Source: Methylobacterium sp. J-078 (lineage in GTDB: Bacteria; Pseudomonadota; Alphaproteobacteria; Rhizobiales; Beijerinckiaceae). From it: a stretch of 64,000 bases of DNA. A program made the translations under genes and the position numbers. The stretch's first letter is position 1. Each line of letters opens with the position of its first letter. The notes beneath the pieces are model-generated. The model saw nothing but the letters and a program-made list of their open reading frames with translations, had not been told where the DNA came from and did no database searches. Where the stretch lies: assembly GCF_022829285.1 (NCBI RefSeq), contig NZ_JAKSYI010000060.1, forward strand, positions 1 through 64,000. The letters run 5' to 3'. Of this stretch, positions 26,284 through 35,548 are shown piece by piece.

Positions 26284-26788
26284 GTCGTCCCGCTTCCTCC
26301 CGCGCGTCCCGACGGTTCGGAAAGCACGAGCGGGACCAGACGAGGTCCTGTGCCGCCGGCCGGGTTTCCGCAAGGTCCCGCACCCGGTCGGCGCGCGGCC
26401 GTGTATGGCCGTTCATCCAGGAAATCGTTCCACGCTTCACGCTCCTTTCAACGAATCACATCGCAAATGAACCTATGATCATCAAGTATAAGCAGTTATC
26501 CACGGCGCAGACATCCGAATCATATTTTCATTCACGGAATACATCCTTCGAATTTAGGCGTACGCGACCAACAAGATATCGATCCTGAGATTTATCATCG
26601 AGCGAATACATGATTCTCGTTGGTTTCATGAGCCATCGTTAACGGGTTGGTGAACATCCCTCGGGCATGAATCCCGGGAAGCGGGCCGGGATACGGGCGA
26701 TGGGGGAAGGCTTGTTCTGCCGATGCGGAGACCGCTCGGACGCGTCGGCGACGATCCCGTTCCCGCTGCCGGCGGAGCATCGCGGTTG
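26284..26788. other. intergenic region, relatively AT-rich, promoters of the GntR and SBP genes
   Basis: About 505 bp between divergent genes. The first 120 bp are GC-rich upstream sequence of the GntR gene. From about 26450 to 26650 the sequence is markedly AT-rich (for example atcatcaagtataagcag). It includes a ttatccac at 26496 that resembles a DnaA box. I see no gene. It probably holds the promoters of the GntR gene and of the binding-protein/GGDEF operon. Confidence 0.4.
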
Positions 26789-27682
26789 ATGGGCCGAGCG
26801 AACCCGCTCTCCCGGTTCCGCGCGAGGCACGCCTTCGTGCCGGTCGCGTGGGCCGTCACCGCCCTCCTGGCGATGATGGCCGGCGCACGGGCCGAGGAAC
26901 CGGGTCCCCCGAAGCAGGTGACGTGGACCCGCTACGACGCGGCGCCGTACATGATCACCGGTGGTCCTGAGGCCGACACCGGCATCTTCGATCAGGTCCG
27001 CCACCTCCTGATGGGCCATCTCGCCGACTACACGCATCAGACCCTGGTCGTGCCCTTCCCCCGCGTGGTGAGCGCGATGAAGCAGGGGATGGAATGGTGC
27101 TTCGTCGGCGGCGTCCAGACGCCGGAGCGCGACGCTTACGCGTATTTCTCGCGCCCCACGGGCCTGTTCTACCCGTTGCGGATCGTGGTCCGGGAGACGC
27201 AGCGGGCCCGCTTCGAAGCCCTCGGCCCGCTCTCGCTGCGCAGCCTGCTGACGGACCACCCGAACCTGCGCACCAGCGTCCTGCGCCAACGCGCGATCGC
27301 GCCGGGCGTCGATGCCCTCCTCCAGGCATCGACCTCGGCTCAGAGGCATTCCGAGTTCAGCGAGGCGTTCCGGATGCTCCAGAACGACAGGCTCGATTAC
27401 CTCGTCGAGTTCGCGAACATCGCCGCCTACTACGCCAAGGCCCTGGGGGAGCCGGCACCCTGGATCGGCCTGCCCATGGCGGAGAGCCCCGAGCCCATCT
27501 TCAGTCGCGTGATGTGCCCGCGCACGCCGTGGGGACGCACCGTCATCGACCGGATCGACGCTGTTCTACCCGCGGAACGCGCGAGCGCGCGCTATCGCGG
27601 CATCGTCGAAGCGTGGTCGGCGCCCGAGGATCTGGCTAAGCTGCGCGCCGTCTACGATTCATCCTTCCTGTCGAGCGAGTAG
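26789..27682 (+). CDS. periplasmic solute-binding-like protein (TIGR02285-like)
   Basis: The product (297 residues from ATG 26789; an ATG at 26723 is an alternative) has a signal peptide (AFVPVAWAVTALLAMMAGARA). A two-lobe SBP_bac_3-like domain follows: KQVTWTRYDAAPYMITGGPEADTGIFDQV...GMEWCFVGGVQTPERDAYAYFSRPTGLFYPLRIVV. That pattern matches stand-alone binding proteins of the TIGR02285 type rather than ABC transporter partners. No permease is nearby. The next gene, 8 bp downstream, is a membrane diguanylate cyclase, so this protein probably acts as its periplasmic sensor. Confidence 0.75.
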   Translation: MGRANPLSRFRARHAFVPVAWAVTALLAMMAGARAEEPGPPKQVTWTRYDAAPYMITGGPEADTGIFDQVRHLLMGHLADYTHQTLVVPFPRVVSAMKQGMEWCFVGGVQTPERDAYAYFSRPTGLFYPLRIVVRETQRARFEALGPLSLRSLLTDHPNLRTSVLRQRAIAPGVDALLQASTSAQRHSEFSEAFRMLQNDRLDYLVEFANIAAYYAKALGEPAPWIGLPMAESPEPIFSRVMCPRTPWGRTVIDRIDAVLPAERASARYRGIVEAWSAPEDLAKLRAVYDSSFLSSE

Positions 27683-27690
27683 CCCCGCGG

Positions 27691-29076
27691 ATGCCGAGAT
27701 CGCCGTTCCGGTACCGGTCGCCGCCGCCGGGAGGAGCTCCTCCGCCGGCCAGCCGTGCCCTGGCGACGCACCTCATGCGGGTCATCTTCGGCTGCTACGT
27801 GGTGGTGGCGGTCGCGCTGACCGGCGTCCAGATGGCGATCGAGTACCGGCGCGCCAGCGACCGGCTGCAGGCGGACGTGGCGGCGATGCAGCGCACGTTC
27901 AGCCCCGGCCTGGAGGATGCCCTCTGGCGCTACAACGCCGCGGTGCTCGGCGGCATCCTCACCGGCATGAAGGAGATCCCGGTCGTCCTCGGCGTCGAGG
28001 TGCGCGACGAGCGCGGCGAGCGGGTCCAGGCCCTCGGCACGGTGACCGGCGCGCAGGGCCAGGCGGTGCGGGTGGATGCGGAGGGCCGGGAAAGCCCGGT
28101 CACCCCGGGCTTCGGACGCCCCTTCAGCCGGACCTTCGCCCTCATGCATACCGAGCGCAACGGTCAGATCTTTCCCGTCGGATCCTGGACGCTCCATTCC
28201 GACGATGCGATCGCCCTCGATCAGGTCAAGAACACGCTCGTGGTGATCCTGATCAACGCGATGCTGAAATCGTTCGTGCTCGCGCTGATCTTCTTCGTGG
28301 TGATCCGGCACATGGTCGGGCAGCCCTTGAGCCAGATCAGCCGCTTCCTGGCGCAACTCGACGCCGACAACCTCGGTGCGCGCCCGCTCAAGCTCTCCAC
28401 CGGCGGGCGCCATGAATTCCACGCCCTGACGGACACGCTCAACGGCATGGCGCGGCGCCTGCGCCGGGCCTTCGCGGTCAATGCCCACCTCATGGACGAA
28501 CTGCGCGCGGTGAACGCGTCGCTGCAGGCGCGCGTGGAGGAGCGGACGCGCGAACTCGAACGCCTCGCCCACACCGACCTGCTCACCGGCCTGGACAACC
28601 GCCGCCGGCTCGACGCCGCGCTGGAGGCCTGCGCCATCCAGGCCCGTGCGGAGGGCGCGCTGTTCAGCGTGATCCTGGCCGACGTGGATCATTTCAAGGC
28701 GATCAACGACCGGCACGGCCACAAGGTCGGCGACCGGGTGCTCGTCGCCCTCGCGGCGGCCTTGAGCGACGGTGTCAGACCCGGCGACACCCTGGGCCGC
28801 TGGGGCGGCGAGGAGTTCATGATCGTCTGTCCCGGCACCGGGTTGGCACAGGCCAGCGCCCTCGCGGAGGCGTTGTGCCACCGCATCGCCGCGACGTCCC
28901 TGCCGCTGACCGGCTCGCAGACCTGCTCCTTCGGCGTTGCCGAATCGCGGATCGGCGAAAGTCCCGACAGCCTCGTCACCCGGGCCGACGGCGCCCTCTA
29001 CCGCTGCAAGAGCAACGGCCGGAACCACGTCGAGACGCATTCCGGCCTGCAGGACCGGGAACGCGGCGCCGCGTGA
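27691..29076 (+). CDS. membrane diguanylate cyclase with HAMP domain
   Basis: The 461-residue sensor enzyme makes cyclic di-GMP from two GTP. It has a TM helix at about residues 30-50, a periplasmic domain (about 51-182) and a second TM helix at about 183-206. HAMP covers about 207-260, a coiled-coil linker LQARVEERTRELERLAH (277-293) follows, and then a GGDEF domain (about 290-445). The active site is GGEEF (372-376). An RxxD product-inhibition site (Arg363-Asp366) lies five residues before it, so the enzyme is probably active and feedback inhibited. The upstream binding-protein gene suggests ligand-controlled c-di-GMP signalling. Confidence 0.9.
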   Translation: MPRSPFRYRSPPPGGAPPPASRALATHLMRVIFGCYVVVAVALTGVQMAIEYRRASDRLQADVAAMQRTFSPGLEDALWRYNAAVLGGILTGMKEIPVVLGVEVRDERGERVQALGTVTGAQGQAVRVDAEGRESPVTPGFGRPFSRTFALMHTERNGQIFPVGSWTLHSDDAIALDQVKNTLVVILINAMLKSFVLALIFFVVIRHMVGQPLSQISRFLAQLDADNLGARPLKLSTGGRHEFHALTDTLNGMARRLRRAFAVNAHLMDELRAVNASLQARVEERTRELERLAHTDLLTGLDNRRRLDAALEACAIQARAEGALFSVILADVDHFKAINDRHGHKVGDRVLVALAAALSDGVRPGDTLGRWGGEEFMIVCPGTGLAQASALAEALCHRIAATSLPLTGSQTCSFGVAESRIGESPDSLVTRADGALYRCKSNGRNHVETHSGLQDRERGAA

Positions 29077-29234
29077 TACCGGCACCCTGACCCTGAGCAC
29101 CGGCCTCGGTTCGAGCCGGCTTGGATCGAGACCGCGCGGGTATCCGGCGCGCCTGCGTCACAGGGGCGGCGGCGAACGGGCGACGCCATGGCGCGTTGCA
29201 CGCGTACAGATCCGCGCACGGACACCCAGGCCCC

Positions 29235-29594
29235 ATGACCCTCCGATCCGAAACTCCCCCCGCCCCCGGCAACCTCGCGGTGGAGGCGCCGCCCGAGTCC
29301 GATCGGCCCACCACCGCCATGCTGAAGGCCGATATCGACAGCGGCCGGACCGGCGACAAGATCGCCCATTACGATCCCGGCCTGTCGCAGCTCGGCACCG
29401 ACGACGAGGCGGCGGGCAACGCCCCCTCGCCTGCGCGCATCGCCCTCGCCCGGAAAACCGCGGCCGCGCCGCCCAAGGTGCAGAAGGCCGCCAAGCCGGA
29501 GGACGGCAGCGGCTGGATCATGCCGCTTTTCATCGGCTGCGCCGCCCTGGTTCCGGTGGTGGTGGGCGTGTCGCTGTTCGTCTTCAACCGCTGA
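29235..29594 (+). CDS. hypothetical protein with one C-terminal membrane helix
   Basis: The 119-residue protein has a long hydrophilic, Pro/Ala-rich N-terminal part: TAMLKADIDSGRTGDKIAHYDPGLSQLGTDDEA, then ARKTAAAPPKVQKAAKPED. It ends in a single hydrophobic segment (IMPLFIGCAALVPVVVGVSLFVF), a tail-anchored arrangement. ATG 29235 starts the hydrophilic part; the frame extends upstream to 29121 without signal. I recognise no family. It is separated from the cyclase gene by about 158 bp, so a link to c-di-GMP signalling is not established. Confidence 0.65.
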   Translation: MTLRSETPPAPGNLAVEAPPESDRPTTAMLKADIDSGRTGDKIAHYDPGLSQLGTDDEAAGNAPSPARIALARKTAAAPPKVQKAAKPEDGSGWIMPLFIGCAALVPVVVGVSLFVFNR

Positions 29595-29605
29595 GACGAA
29601 GGGCG

Positions 29606-30481
29606 TCAGGCCGGCCGGCCGCGCCGGCGGGCGACCTCCGCCAGGGCGGCGAGATCCTTGTCGGCATCGCCGTGGCCGATCGCCTCGATGAGGTTGTCGC
29701 GCAGCACGCTGGCGAAGGGCATCGGCACGCCAGCGGCGCCGGCGGCGGAGAGCGCCAAGCCGACATCCTTGGCGCCGAGCTTGAGGTTGAAGCCCGGCGG
29801 CTCGTAGCGGCGGGCGGCGATGAGGCCGCCGTAGTTCTTGTAGACCGGCGAGGCGAACAGGGTGCTGGTCAGGAGGTCGAGGAGGTCGGCCCCCGTCACC
29901 CCATGCCCTTCCGCCAGCGCCGCCGCCTCCCCCATCGCCTCGATCGCCGCGATCAGCATGAAATTGCCCGCGAGCTTGACCGCGTTGGCGCGGTGCGGCT
30001 CGGGTCCGAAGCCCCAGGTCCGGGTGCCCATCGCGTCGAGGAGCGGCTGGGCCCGGGCGATCGCCTCCGGGTCGCCGGCCGCCACGATGTTCAGGGCGCC
30101 GGCCTCGGCGACGTCCGGGCGCCCGAAGACCGGGGCGGCGATGTAGGGCACGCCCGCGCGGGCATGGATGGCGGCGAGATCCTGCGCCAGGGCGACCGAG
30201 ATTGTGCTCATCGAGAGGTGAAGGCCCGGGCGCCGGACGCCGTCGAGGAGCCCGCCTTCGACGATCACGGCGTGCAGGGCCGCGTCGTCCGCCAGCATCG
30301 TGATCGCCGCATCCCCCGCGAAGGCCTCGGCGGCGCTCGCCACCGGCGTGACGCCCGCGAGGCCGTCCGCCGCGCCGGGCGAGCGGTTCCAGACCCGGAC
30401 GCCGTGGCCCGCCCGGACCAGGCTCGCCGCCATGCCGCGCCCCATCCGGCCGAGGCCGATCAGTCCGACATCCATGCCCAT
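29606..30481 (-). CDS. NAD(P)-dependent beta-hydroxyacid dehydrogenase (HIBADH-like)
   Basis: The 291-residue enzyme belongs to the 3-hydroxyisobutyrate/6-phosphogluconate dehydrogenase family. The Rossmann nucleotide loop is VGLIGLGRMGRGMAASL (residues 5-21). The catalytic Lys lies in ANAVKLAGNFMLIA (about 170), and the C-terminal helix bundle contains GFNLKLGAKDVGLALSAA. The substrate loop reads IAAPVFGRPDVAEAG, where many relatives have Asp at the start of DAPVSGG, so substrate preference is open. It lies 30 bp downstream of the alpha/beta hydrolase gene and is probably co-transcribed. Confidence 0.85.
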   Translation of the reverse strand: MGMDVGLIGLGRMGRGMAASLVRAGHGVRVWNRSPGAADGLAGVTPVASAAEAFAGDAAITMLADDAALHAVIVEGGLLDGVRRPGLHLSMSTISVALAQDLAAIHARAGVPYIAAPVFGRPDVAEAGALNIVAAGDPEAIARAQPLLDAMGTRTWGFGPEPHRANAVKLAGNFMLIAAIEAMGEAAALAEGHGVTGADLLDLLTSTLFASPVYKNYGGLIAARRYEPPGFNLKLGAKDVGLALSAAGAAGVPMPFASVLRDNLIEAIGHGDADKDLAALAEVARRRGRPA

Positions 30482-30511
30482 GACGTGTCTCCCGTTGCGG
30501 TGGTCCGGCGC

Positions 30512-31546
30512 TCAGTGACCGTCGAGGAATTCGAGCGTCAGCGTGTTGAACTGGTCGGTGGCTTCCATGTGGACGAGGTGGCCGATGCCCGGCAGCACCA
30601 CGGCGCGCCCGCTCGGCATCTGCCCGGCCAGCATCCGCGCATGCTCGGCATTGCGCCCCATCCCCGCCCGCTGGGCCTCCGGCGCGAAGGGCTTGCCCGG
30701 AGCGTTGTGGTCGTTCTCGCCCATGACGAAGAGCGTCGGGACCGCGATCAGCGGGATCTCGTGCACCACCGGCTGGCCCCAGATGGCCTGGTAGGAATTG
30801 ACGAAGGACTGAAGCCAGCGGGGATACTCGCCCGAGCCCTTCACCCGCTCGCGCAGCGACACGAAGGGCTCGATGGCGGAGGCCGGCAGCGACAGGGCAT
30901 AGTTCGTCATCAGCTGACGGCGGTAGGACTCGGCCGTGGCGTCGCCCTCCAGGCGCAGCAGGGTGGCGTCGGAGACCGGCGGCACCGTGAACCGGTAATC
31001 CTCCAGGCCGATCGGCGCTTCGAGCACGAGGCTGTTGACCCGGGTCGGCGCATTGCGGGTCAGGCGCACGGCCAGCATCCCGCCCATGGAATGCGCCACC
31101 ACGTCGACCCGCTTCAGGCCGAGGGAATCGAGCAGCGCCAGGGTGTCGGCCGCCATGGCGTCGAAGGTGTAGGGACCCACGGGCTTGGCCGACTTGCCGA
31201 AACCGAGCTGGTCCGGGGCCACCACGCGGTAGCCGGCGCGGGTGAGCGCCTGGATCACCGGCTGCCAGTAGCTCGAGGGGAAATTGCGCCCGTGCAGCAG
31301 GACGACGGTGCGCCCGTTGGCCTGCCCCTCGGCGGCCACGTCCATGTAGGCGAGGCGCTGGCGCACGCCGTCGCGCACCCGCTCGAGGAAGAACACCGGG
31401 TAGGGATAGGCGAAGCCCTCGAGCCCGATGCCGAGGGGCGCGGTGTCCGTCCCGGCGGTCTGGGCGAGGGCGGGCGCCAGGGACACAGGCATCACGGACA
31501 TCTGGGCCGCCAGCACGAGGGCGGAGATCTTGAGAAGCGCGTCCAT
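30512..31546 (-). CDS. exported alpha/beta hydrolase
   Basis: The 344-residue protein has an N-terminal signal peptide (MDALLKISALVLAAQMSVMPVSLAPALA). An alpha/beta hydrolase fold follows: oxyanion HGRNFPSSYW, nucleophile elbow VVAHSMGGM (Ser), acid in GENDHN and His in GIGHLVHM. ATG 31546 is preceded by GGGAG at good spacing; an in-frame ATG at 31585 lacks one. It probably hydrolyses an ester or epoxide in the periplasm. The substrate is unknown, and no lipase-specific features were noted. Confidence 0.85.
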   Translation of the reverse strand: MDALLKISALVLAAQMSVMPVSLAPALAQTAGTDTAPLGIGLEGFAYPYPVFFLERVRDGVRQRLAYMDVAAEGQANGRTVVLLHGRNFPSSYWQPVIQALTRAGYRVVAPDQLGFGKSAKPVGPYTFDAMAADTLALLDSLGLKRVDVVAHSMGGMLAVRLTRNAPTRVNSLVLEAPIGLEDYRFTVPPVSDATLLRLEGDATAESYRRQLMTNYALSLPASAIEPFVSLRERVKGSGEYPRWLQSFVNSYQAIWGQPVVHEIPLIAVPTLFVMGENDHNAPGKPFAPEAQRAGMGRNAEHARMLAGQMPSGRAVVLPGIGHLVHMEATDQFNTLTLEFLDGH

Positions 31547-31692
31547 GTGGACTCCCGGCAGCGCGCGGTCCGGCGCGTCCGACATCAGATAGCGCAGGAT
31601 GCCGGTCCGTGCCGCCGGATCGACGTGACAAAGGACACGCGGGATTTCTCGGCCCCTTGCGAAACCCGGCGCGGGGTTCCACGGGTCCGCCC

Positions 31693-33090
31693 ATGACGAA
31701 CGACGCCCCGCACCCTGCCCCCCCGGAGCCCGTGACGGACGGCCTGCCGGTGCGCGAGCGCATGCTGGCGCTCCTCGCGATCGGCCTCGCCATGACCATG
31801 GCGGTGCTCGACGGTGCCATCGTCAACGTCGCCCTGCCGGTGATGGCCAAGGACCTCGCGGTCGAGCCCTCCGCGGCGATCTTCGTCACCAACAGCTTCC
31901 AGATCGCGGTGACGGCCTCGCTGCTGCCACTGGCGTCGCTGGGCGACATCCTCGGCTATCGCCGGGTCTACCTCACCGGCCTCGTCCTGTTCACGGCGGC
32001 CTCCGTCGCCTGCGCCTTCGCCCCCTCCCTGGACTGGCTGGTGGCGGCGCGGATCGCGCAAGGGCTGGGCGCGGCCGGGATCATGAGCGTCAACATCGCG
32101 CTCGTGCGCTTCATCTACCCGCACCGGCTGATCGGGCGTGGCGTCGGCAACGTCGCCCTGGTGGTGGCGATGGCCTCCGCCGCCGGGCCGACCGTGGCGG
32201 CCGCGATCCTGTCCGTGGCGACCTGGCCCTGGCTGTTCCTCGTCAACCTGCCGGTGGGCCTGATCGCCCTCACGGTGGGCGCCCGCACCCTGCCGGTGAC
32301 GCCCCGGAGCGGCGGGCGCTTCGACATCCGCAGCGCCGTCCTCAACGCCCTCACCTTCGGGCTCCTGATCATCGGCATCGACGGCCTCGGCGATCCCGCG
32401 ACCCGGGGCTTGGCGCTGGCCGAGATCGGCGCGGCAGTGGTGATCGGCGCCGTCTTCGTCTGGACGCAGACCCGGATGGCCCGCCCGCTCCTGCCCGTCG
32501 ATCTCCTGCGGATCCCCGCCTTCGCCCTGTCGATGGCGAGCTCGGTCGCCTCCTTCTCGGCGCAGATGATGGCCTACGTCGCCCTGCCCTTCTACTTCCA
32601 GGACGTGCTGCATCTCTCCGAGACGCAGACCGGCTTCCTGATGACGCCCTGGCCCATCGCCATCGCGCTGATGGCCCCGATCTCCGGGCGCCTCGCCGAC
32701 CGCTACGCGCCGGGCCTCCTCGGGGGCGCCGGCCTCGGCCTGATGGCGTGCGGCCTGACCGCCGTCGCCCTGCTGCCGGCGGGGGCGTCCCACCTCGACA
32801 TCGCCTGGCGCCTGACCCTGTGCGGCCTCGGCTTCGGGCTGTTCCAGTCGCCCAACAACAAGGTCATCATCACCAGCGCCCCGCGCGACCGCAGCGGCGG
32901 CGCCAGCGGCATGCAATCCACCGCCCGCCTCACCGGACAATCCTTCGGCGCCGCCCTGGTGGCGGTGATCTTCGGGCTGCACCAGGGCGCTGCGCCGGCC
33001 GGCCCGGTGGCCGCGACCCTGTGGTGCGCGGTCGGCCTCGCGAGCCTCGGCGCGGTGACGAGCGTGCTGCGGCGCCGACCCGAGGGCTGA
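31693..33090 (+). CDS. MFS transporter, DHA2-type (14 helices)
   Basis: The 465-residue inner-membrane protein has about 14 hydrophobic segments and the DHA2-type motif LDGAIVNVALPVMAKDL in helix 1, with the acidic residue linked to proton coupling. Motif A-like GDILGYRRVYLTG and RIAQGLGAAGIMSVNIALVR follow. This group exports drugs or small metabolites in exchange for protons. Homology supports ATG 31693; the frame upstream to 31609 is unconserved. No regulator gene is adjacent, though the divergent hydrolase gene shares the promoter region. Confidence 0.88.
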   Translation: MTNDAPHPAPPEPVTDGLPVRERMLALLAIGLAMTMAVLDGAIVNVALPVMAKDLAVEPSAAIFVTNSFQIAVTASLLPLASLGDILGYRRVYLTGLVLFTAASVACAFAPSLDWLVAARIAQGLGAAGIMSVNIALVRFIYPHRLIGRGVGNVALVVAMASAAGPTVAAAILSVATWPWLFLVNLPVGLIALTVGARTLPVTPRSGGRFDIRSAVLNALTFGLLIIGIDGLGDPATRGLALAEIGAAVVIGAVFVWTQTRMARPLLPVDLLRIPAFALSMASSVASFSAQMMAYVALPFYFQDVLHLSETQTGFLMTPWPIAIALMAPISGRLADRYAPGLLGGAGLGLMACGLTAVALLPAGASHLDIAWRLTLCGLGFGLFQSPNNKVIITSAPRDRSGGASGMQSTARLTGQSFGAALVAVIFGLHQGAAPAGPVAATLWCAVGLASLGAVTSVLRRRPEG

Positions 33091-33206
33091 GGGGACACCG
33101 GAATCGCACCAGGGCCCGTCCTGCGCGTTGAACCGGGCGAAGCCCCCAGAGGCTGTGGCCCCGGGAGGTCATCCCCGGAGGCACGGCCCGCACGAAGGAC
33201 GATCCC

Positions 33207-34013
33207 ATGCAACTCGATCTCTCCGGCAAGCGCGCCCTCGTCACCGGCTCCACCGGCGGCATCGGCTATGCCATCGCCAAGGCGTTGGGCGAACTCGGGG
33301 CTAACGTGGCGATCAACGGGCGCACCCAGGACCGGGTCCGCGACGCCGTCGAGCGTCTGAAGCGCGAGACCAATCACGCCGGCTTCATCGGGGCGCCCGG
33401 CGACGTCGCCAACCCGGACGGGGCGGCCCGCGTCGTCGCCGGGCTGCCGGACGTCGACATCCTGGTGAACAACACCGGCATCTTCGAGCCCAAACCCTTC
33501 TTCGAGATTCCGGACGAGGACTGGCACCGCTTCTTCGATACCAACGTGATGAGCGGCGTGCGCCTGTCGCGGGCCTATACCCCCGGCATGGTCCAGCGCG
33601 GCTGGGGGCGGGTGGTCTTCATCTCCTCCGAATCCGGCGTCAACATCCCGGTGGAGATGGTCCATTACGGGATGACGAAGACGGCCCAGCTCGCCGTCGC
33701 CCGCGGCCTCGCCGAGACCGTGTCGGGCAGCGGCGTCACCGTGAACAGCGTGCTGCCGGGCCCCACCCTGTCCGAGGGGGTCGCCGATTTCATGAAGAGC
33801 ATGGCGCAGGGCGGCGGGACGGGGGGTGAAGTCGACCTCGACGCCGCAGGCCGCGCCTTCGTGGCCGAGCACCGCCCGACTTCGCTGATCGGCCGCCTCG
33901 CCACCGTCGAGGAGGTGGCCAGCATGGTCGCCTACATCTGCAGCCCGGCCGCCAGTGCCACCAGCGGCGCGGCGCTGCGGGTCGACGGCGGCGTGGTGCG
34001 CAGCATCGTGTAA
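33207..34013 (+). CDS. SDR-family oxidoreductase
   Basis: The 268-residue protein is a classical short-chain dehydrogenase/reductase. The cofactor loop TGSTGGIGYAIA starts at residue 13. VNNTG follows at about 91-95, with the catalytic Ser in ISSESGVN, Tyr and Lys in HYGMTKTAQLA, and the C-terminal YICSPAASATSGAALRVDGG. It uses NAD(P)H. Substrate is not deducible. It ends 9 bp before the convergent phoB stop with no visible terminator between. Confidence 0.88.
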   Translation: MQLDLSGKRALVTGSTGGIGYAIAKALGELGANVAINGRTQDRVRDAVERLKRETNHAGFIGAPGDVANPDGAARVVAGLPDVDILVNNTGIFEPKPFFEIPDEDWHRFFDTNVMSGVRLSRAYTPGMVQRGWGRVVFISSESGVNIPVEMVHYGMTKTAQLAVARGLAETVSGSGVTVNSVLPGPTLSEGVADFMKSMAQGGGTGGEVDLDAAGRAFVAEHRPTSLIGRLATVEEVASMVAYICSPAASATSGAALRVDGGVVRSIV

Positions 34014-34022
34014 GGTCGGGGC

Positions 34023-34721
34023 CTACTCGCCCTCGAACATCTCGTCGAAGGAGTAGCCCGAGCCGCGCACGGTGCGGATCGGGTCGCTCTGGCGGGGCCG
34101 GTTCAGGGCCTTGCGCAGGCGGCCCACATGGACGTCGACAGTGCGCTCGTCGATGTAGACGTCGTGGCCCCAGACCCCGTCGAGGAGTTGCTCGCGGGAG
34201 AACACCCGGCCGGGGCTCTGCATCAGGAATTCGAGGAGCTTGAACTCGGTGGGCCCGAGATGGATCTCGCGGCCCTCGCGGCGGATGCGGTGGCTGACCC
34301 GGTCGAGCTCGATGTCGCCGGCCACCAGCATGTTGGCGACGTGGGCCGGCTTGGCCCGACGCAGCAGGGCGCGCACCCGGGCGAGGAGCTCGGGCACCGA
34401 GAACGGCTTGACGATGTAGTCGTCCGCCCCCGTCCCCAGGCCGCGGATGCGGTCACCCTCCTCGCCGCGTGCGGTGAGCATGATCACCGGCAGCCGCTCG
34501 GTCTCGCGCCGGGCGCGGATGCGGCGGCAGAGTTCGATGCCGGACAGGGCCGGCAGCATCCAGTCGAGGAGGACGAGGTCGGGGACCTGCTCCTGCAGGC
34601 GCAGGTCCGCCTCGTCGCCGCGGGCGGCCGAGTCGACGATGAAGCCTTCGGCCTCGAGGTTGTAGCGGAGGAGGAGGGTCAGGGCCTCCTCGTCCTCGAC
34701 GATCAGGATACGCGTACTCAT
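34023..34721 (-). CDS. phoB: phosphate regulon response regulator PhoB
   Basis: The 232-residue OmpR-type regulator has a receiver domain (residues 1-125: MSTRILIVEDEEALTLLLRYNLEAEG, phospho-acceptor Asp in LVLLDWMLPALSG near residue 53, MLTARGEEGDRIRG, DDYIVKPFS). A winged-helix DNA-binding domain (about 135-230) ends FSREQLLDGVWGHDVYIDERTVDVHVGRLRKAL. It activates phosphate-starvation genes by binding PhoB boxes such as the one upstream of pstS. It is last in the pst-phoU-phoB operon; the usual sensor kinase gene phoR is not in this cluster. Confidence 0.95.
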   Translation of the reverse strand: MSTRILIVEDEEALTLLLRYNLEAEGFIVDSAARGDEADLRLQEQVPDLVLLDWMLPALSGIELCRRIRARRETERLPVIMLTARGEEGDRIRGLGTGADDYIVKPFSVPELLARVRALLRRAKPAHVANMLVAGDIELDRVSHRIRREGREIHLGPTEFKLLEFLMQSPGRVFSREQLLDGVWGHDVYIDERTVDVHVGRLRKALNRPRQSDPIRTVRGSGYSFDEMFEGE

Positions 34722-34750
34722 CGTGCCCTTTCGAACAGGCGCAGCCGGGC

Positions 34751-35476
34751 TCAGGCCGCGCCGGGCATGTCCACGGTGGCGTAGTTGGAGGCGTCGTTCT
34801 TCGGGCGCTCGCGCTCCGCGAGGAGGTTCTCGCCGGTGACGAGGTAGTGGATCGTCTCGGCGATGTTGGTGGTGTGATCGCCGATGCGCTCGATGTTCTT
34901 GGCCACGAACAGGAGGTGGGTGCAGAATGAGATGTTGCGCGGGTCCTCCATCATGTAGGTCAGGAGTTCGCGGAACAGCGAATTGTAGAGCGCGTCGATG
35001 GCATCGTCCCGCTCCCACACGTCGAGCGCCGCCTTGGTGTCGCGGCTGGCATAGGCGTCGAGGACGTCCTTGAGCTGCTCCTGCACGAGATCGCTCATGT
35101 GCTGGACGCCGATGACGATCTTCTGGGGCTGGATCTGGTCGGCGATCGCCACCACACGCTTGGCGACGTTCTTGGCCAGGTCTCCGATACGCTCGAGATC
35201 GTTCGAGACGCGGATCGCCGTCACCGTCTCGCGCAGGTCGATGGCCAGCGGCTGGCGCCGGGCGATGAGCAGGATCGCCCGCTCCTCGATCTCGCGCTGC
35301 AGGATGTCGAGGCGGGTGTCGGCGGAGATCACGGCCTGGGCCAGAACCGAATCGCGGCGCACCAGGGCCTGCCCGGCCTCGGTCATCATCTTCTCGGCGA
35401 TGCCGCCCATCTCCGAAATGGAGCGGCGCAGGTCTTCGAGGTCCGTGTCGTAGGATTTGACGATGTGGTCGGGCAT
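34751..35476 (-). CDS. phoU: phosphate-specific transport system accessory protein PhoU
   Basis: PhoU (241 residues) signals phosphate sufficiency from the Pst transporter to the PhoR-PhoB system. The protein is all-helical with two repeats, each bearing a metal-binding pattern: MGGIAEKMMTEAG...VISADTRLDILQREIE, and FVAKNIERIGDHTTNIAETIHYL. Length and motifs are standard. It lies 29 bp upstream of phoB and about 150 bp downstream of pstB. Confidence 0.96.
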   Translation of the reverse strand: MPDHIVKSYDTDLEDLRRSISEMGGIAEKMMTEAGQALVRRDSVLAQAVISADTRLDILQREIEERAILLIARRQPLAIDLRETVTAIRVSNDLERIGDLAKNVAKRVVAIADQIQPQKIVIGVQHMSDLVQEQLKDVLDAYASRDTKAALDVWERDDAIDALYNSLFRELLTYMMEDPRNISFCTHLLFVAKNIERIGDHTTNIAETIHYLVTGENLLAERERPKNDASNYATVDMPGAA

Positions 35477-35548
35477 GGATTGCGCTCCTCGATCGGGCCC
35501 GCCTGTCGGGTGCCCGCCCTAACGGTGGTGTCTGGCGCAGGCCGGAAC

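Noticed and set aside
26496..26503. A DnaA-box-like ttatccac as evidence for an origin
   Set aside because: A single 8-mer without a cluster, AT-rich unwinding element or origin-associated genes.
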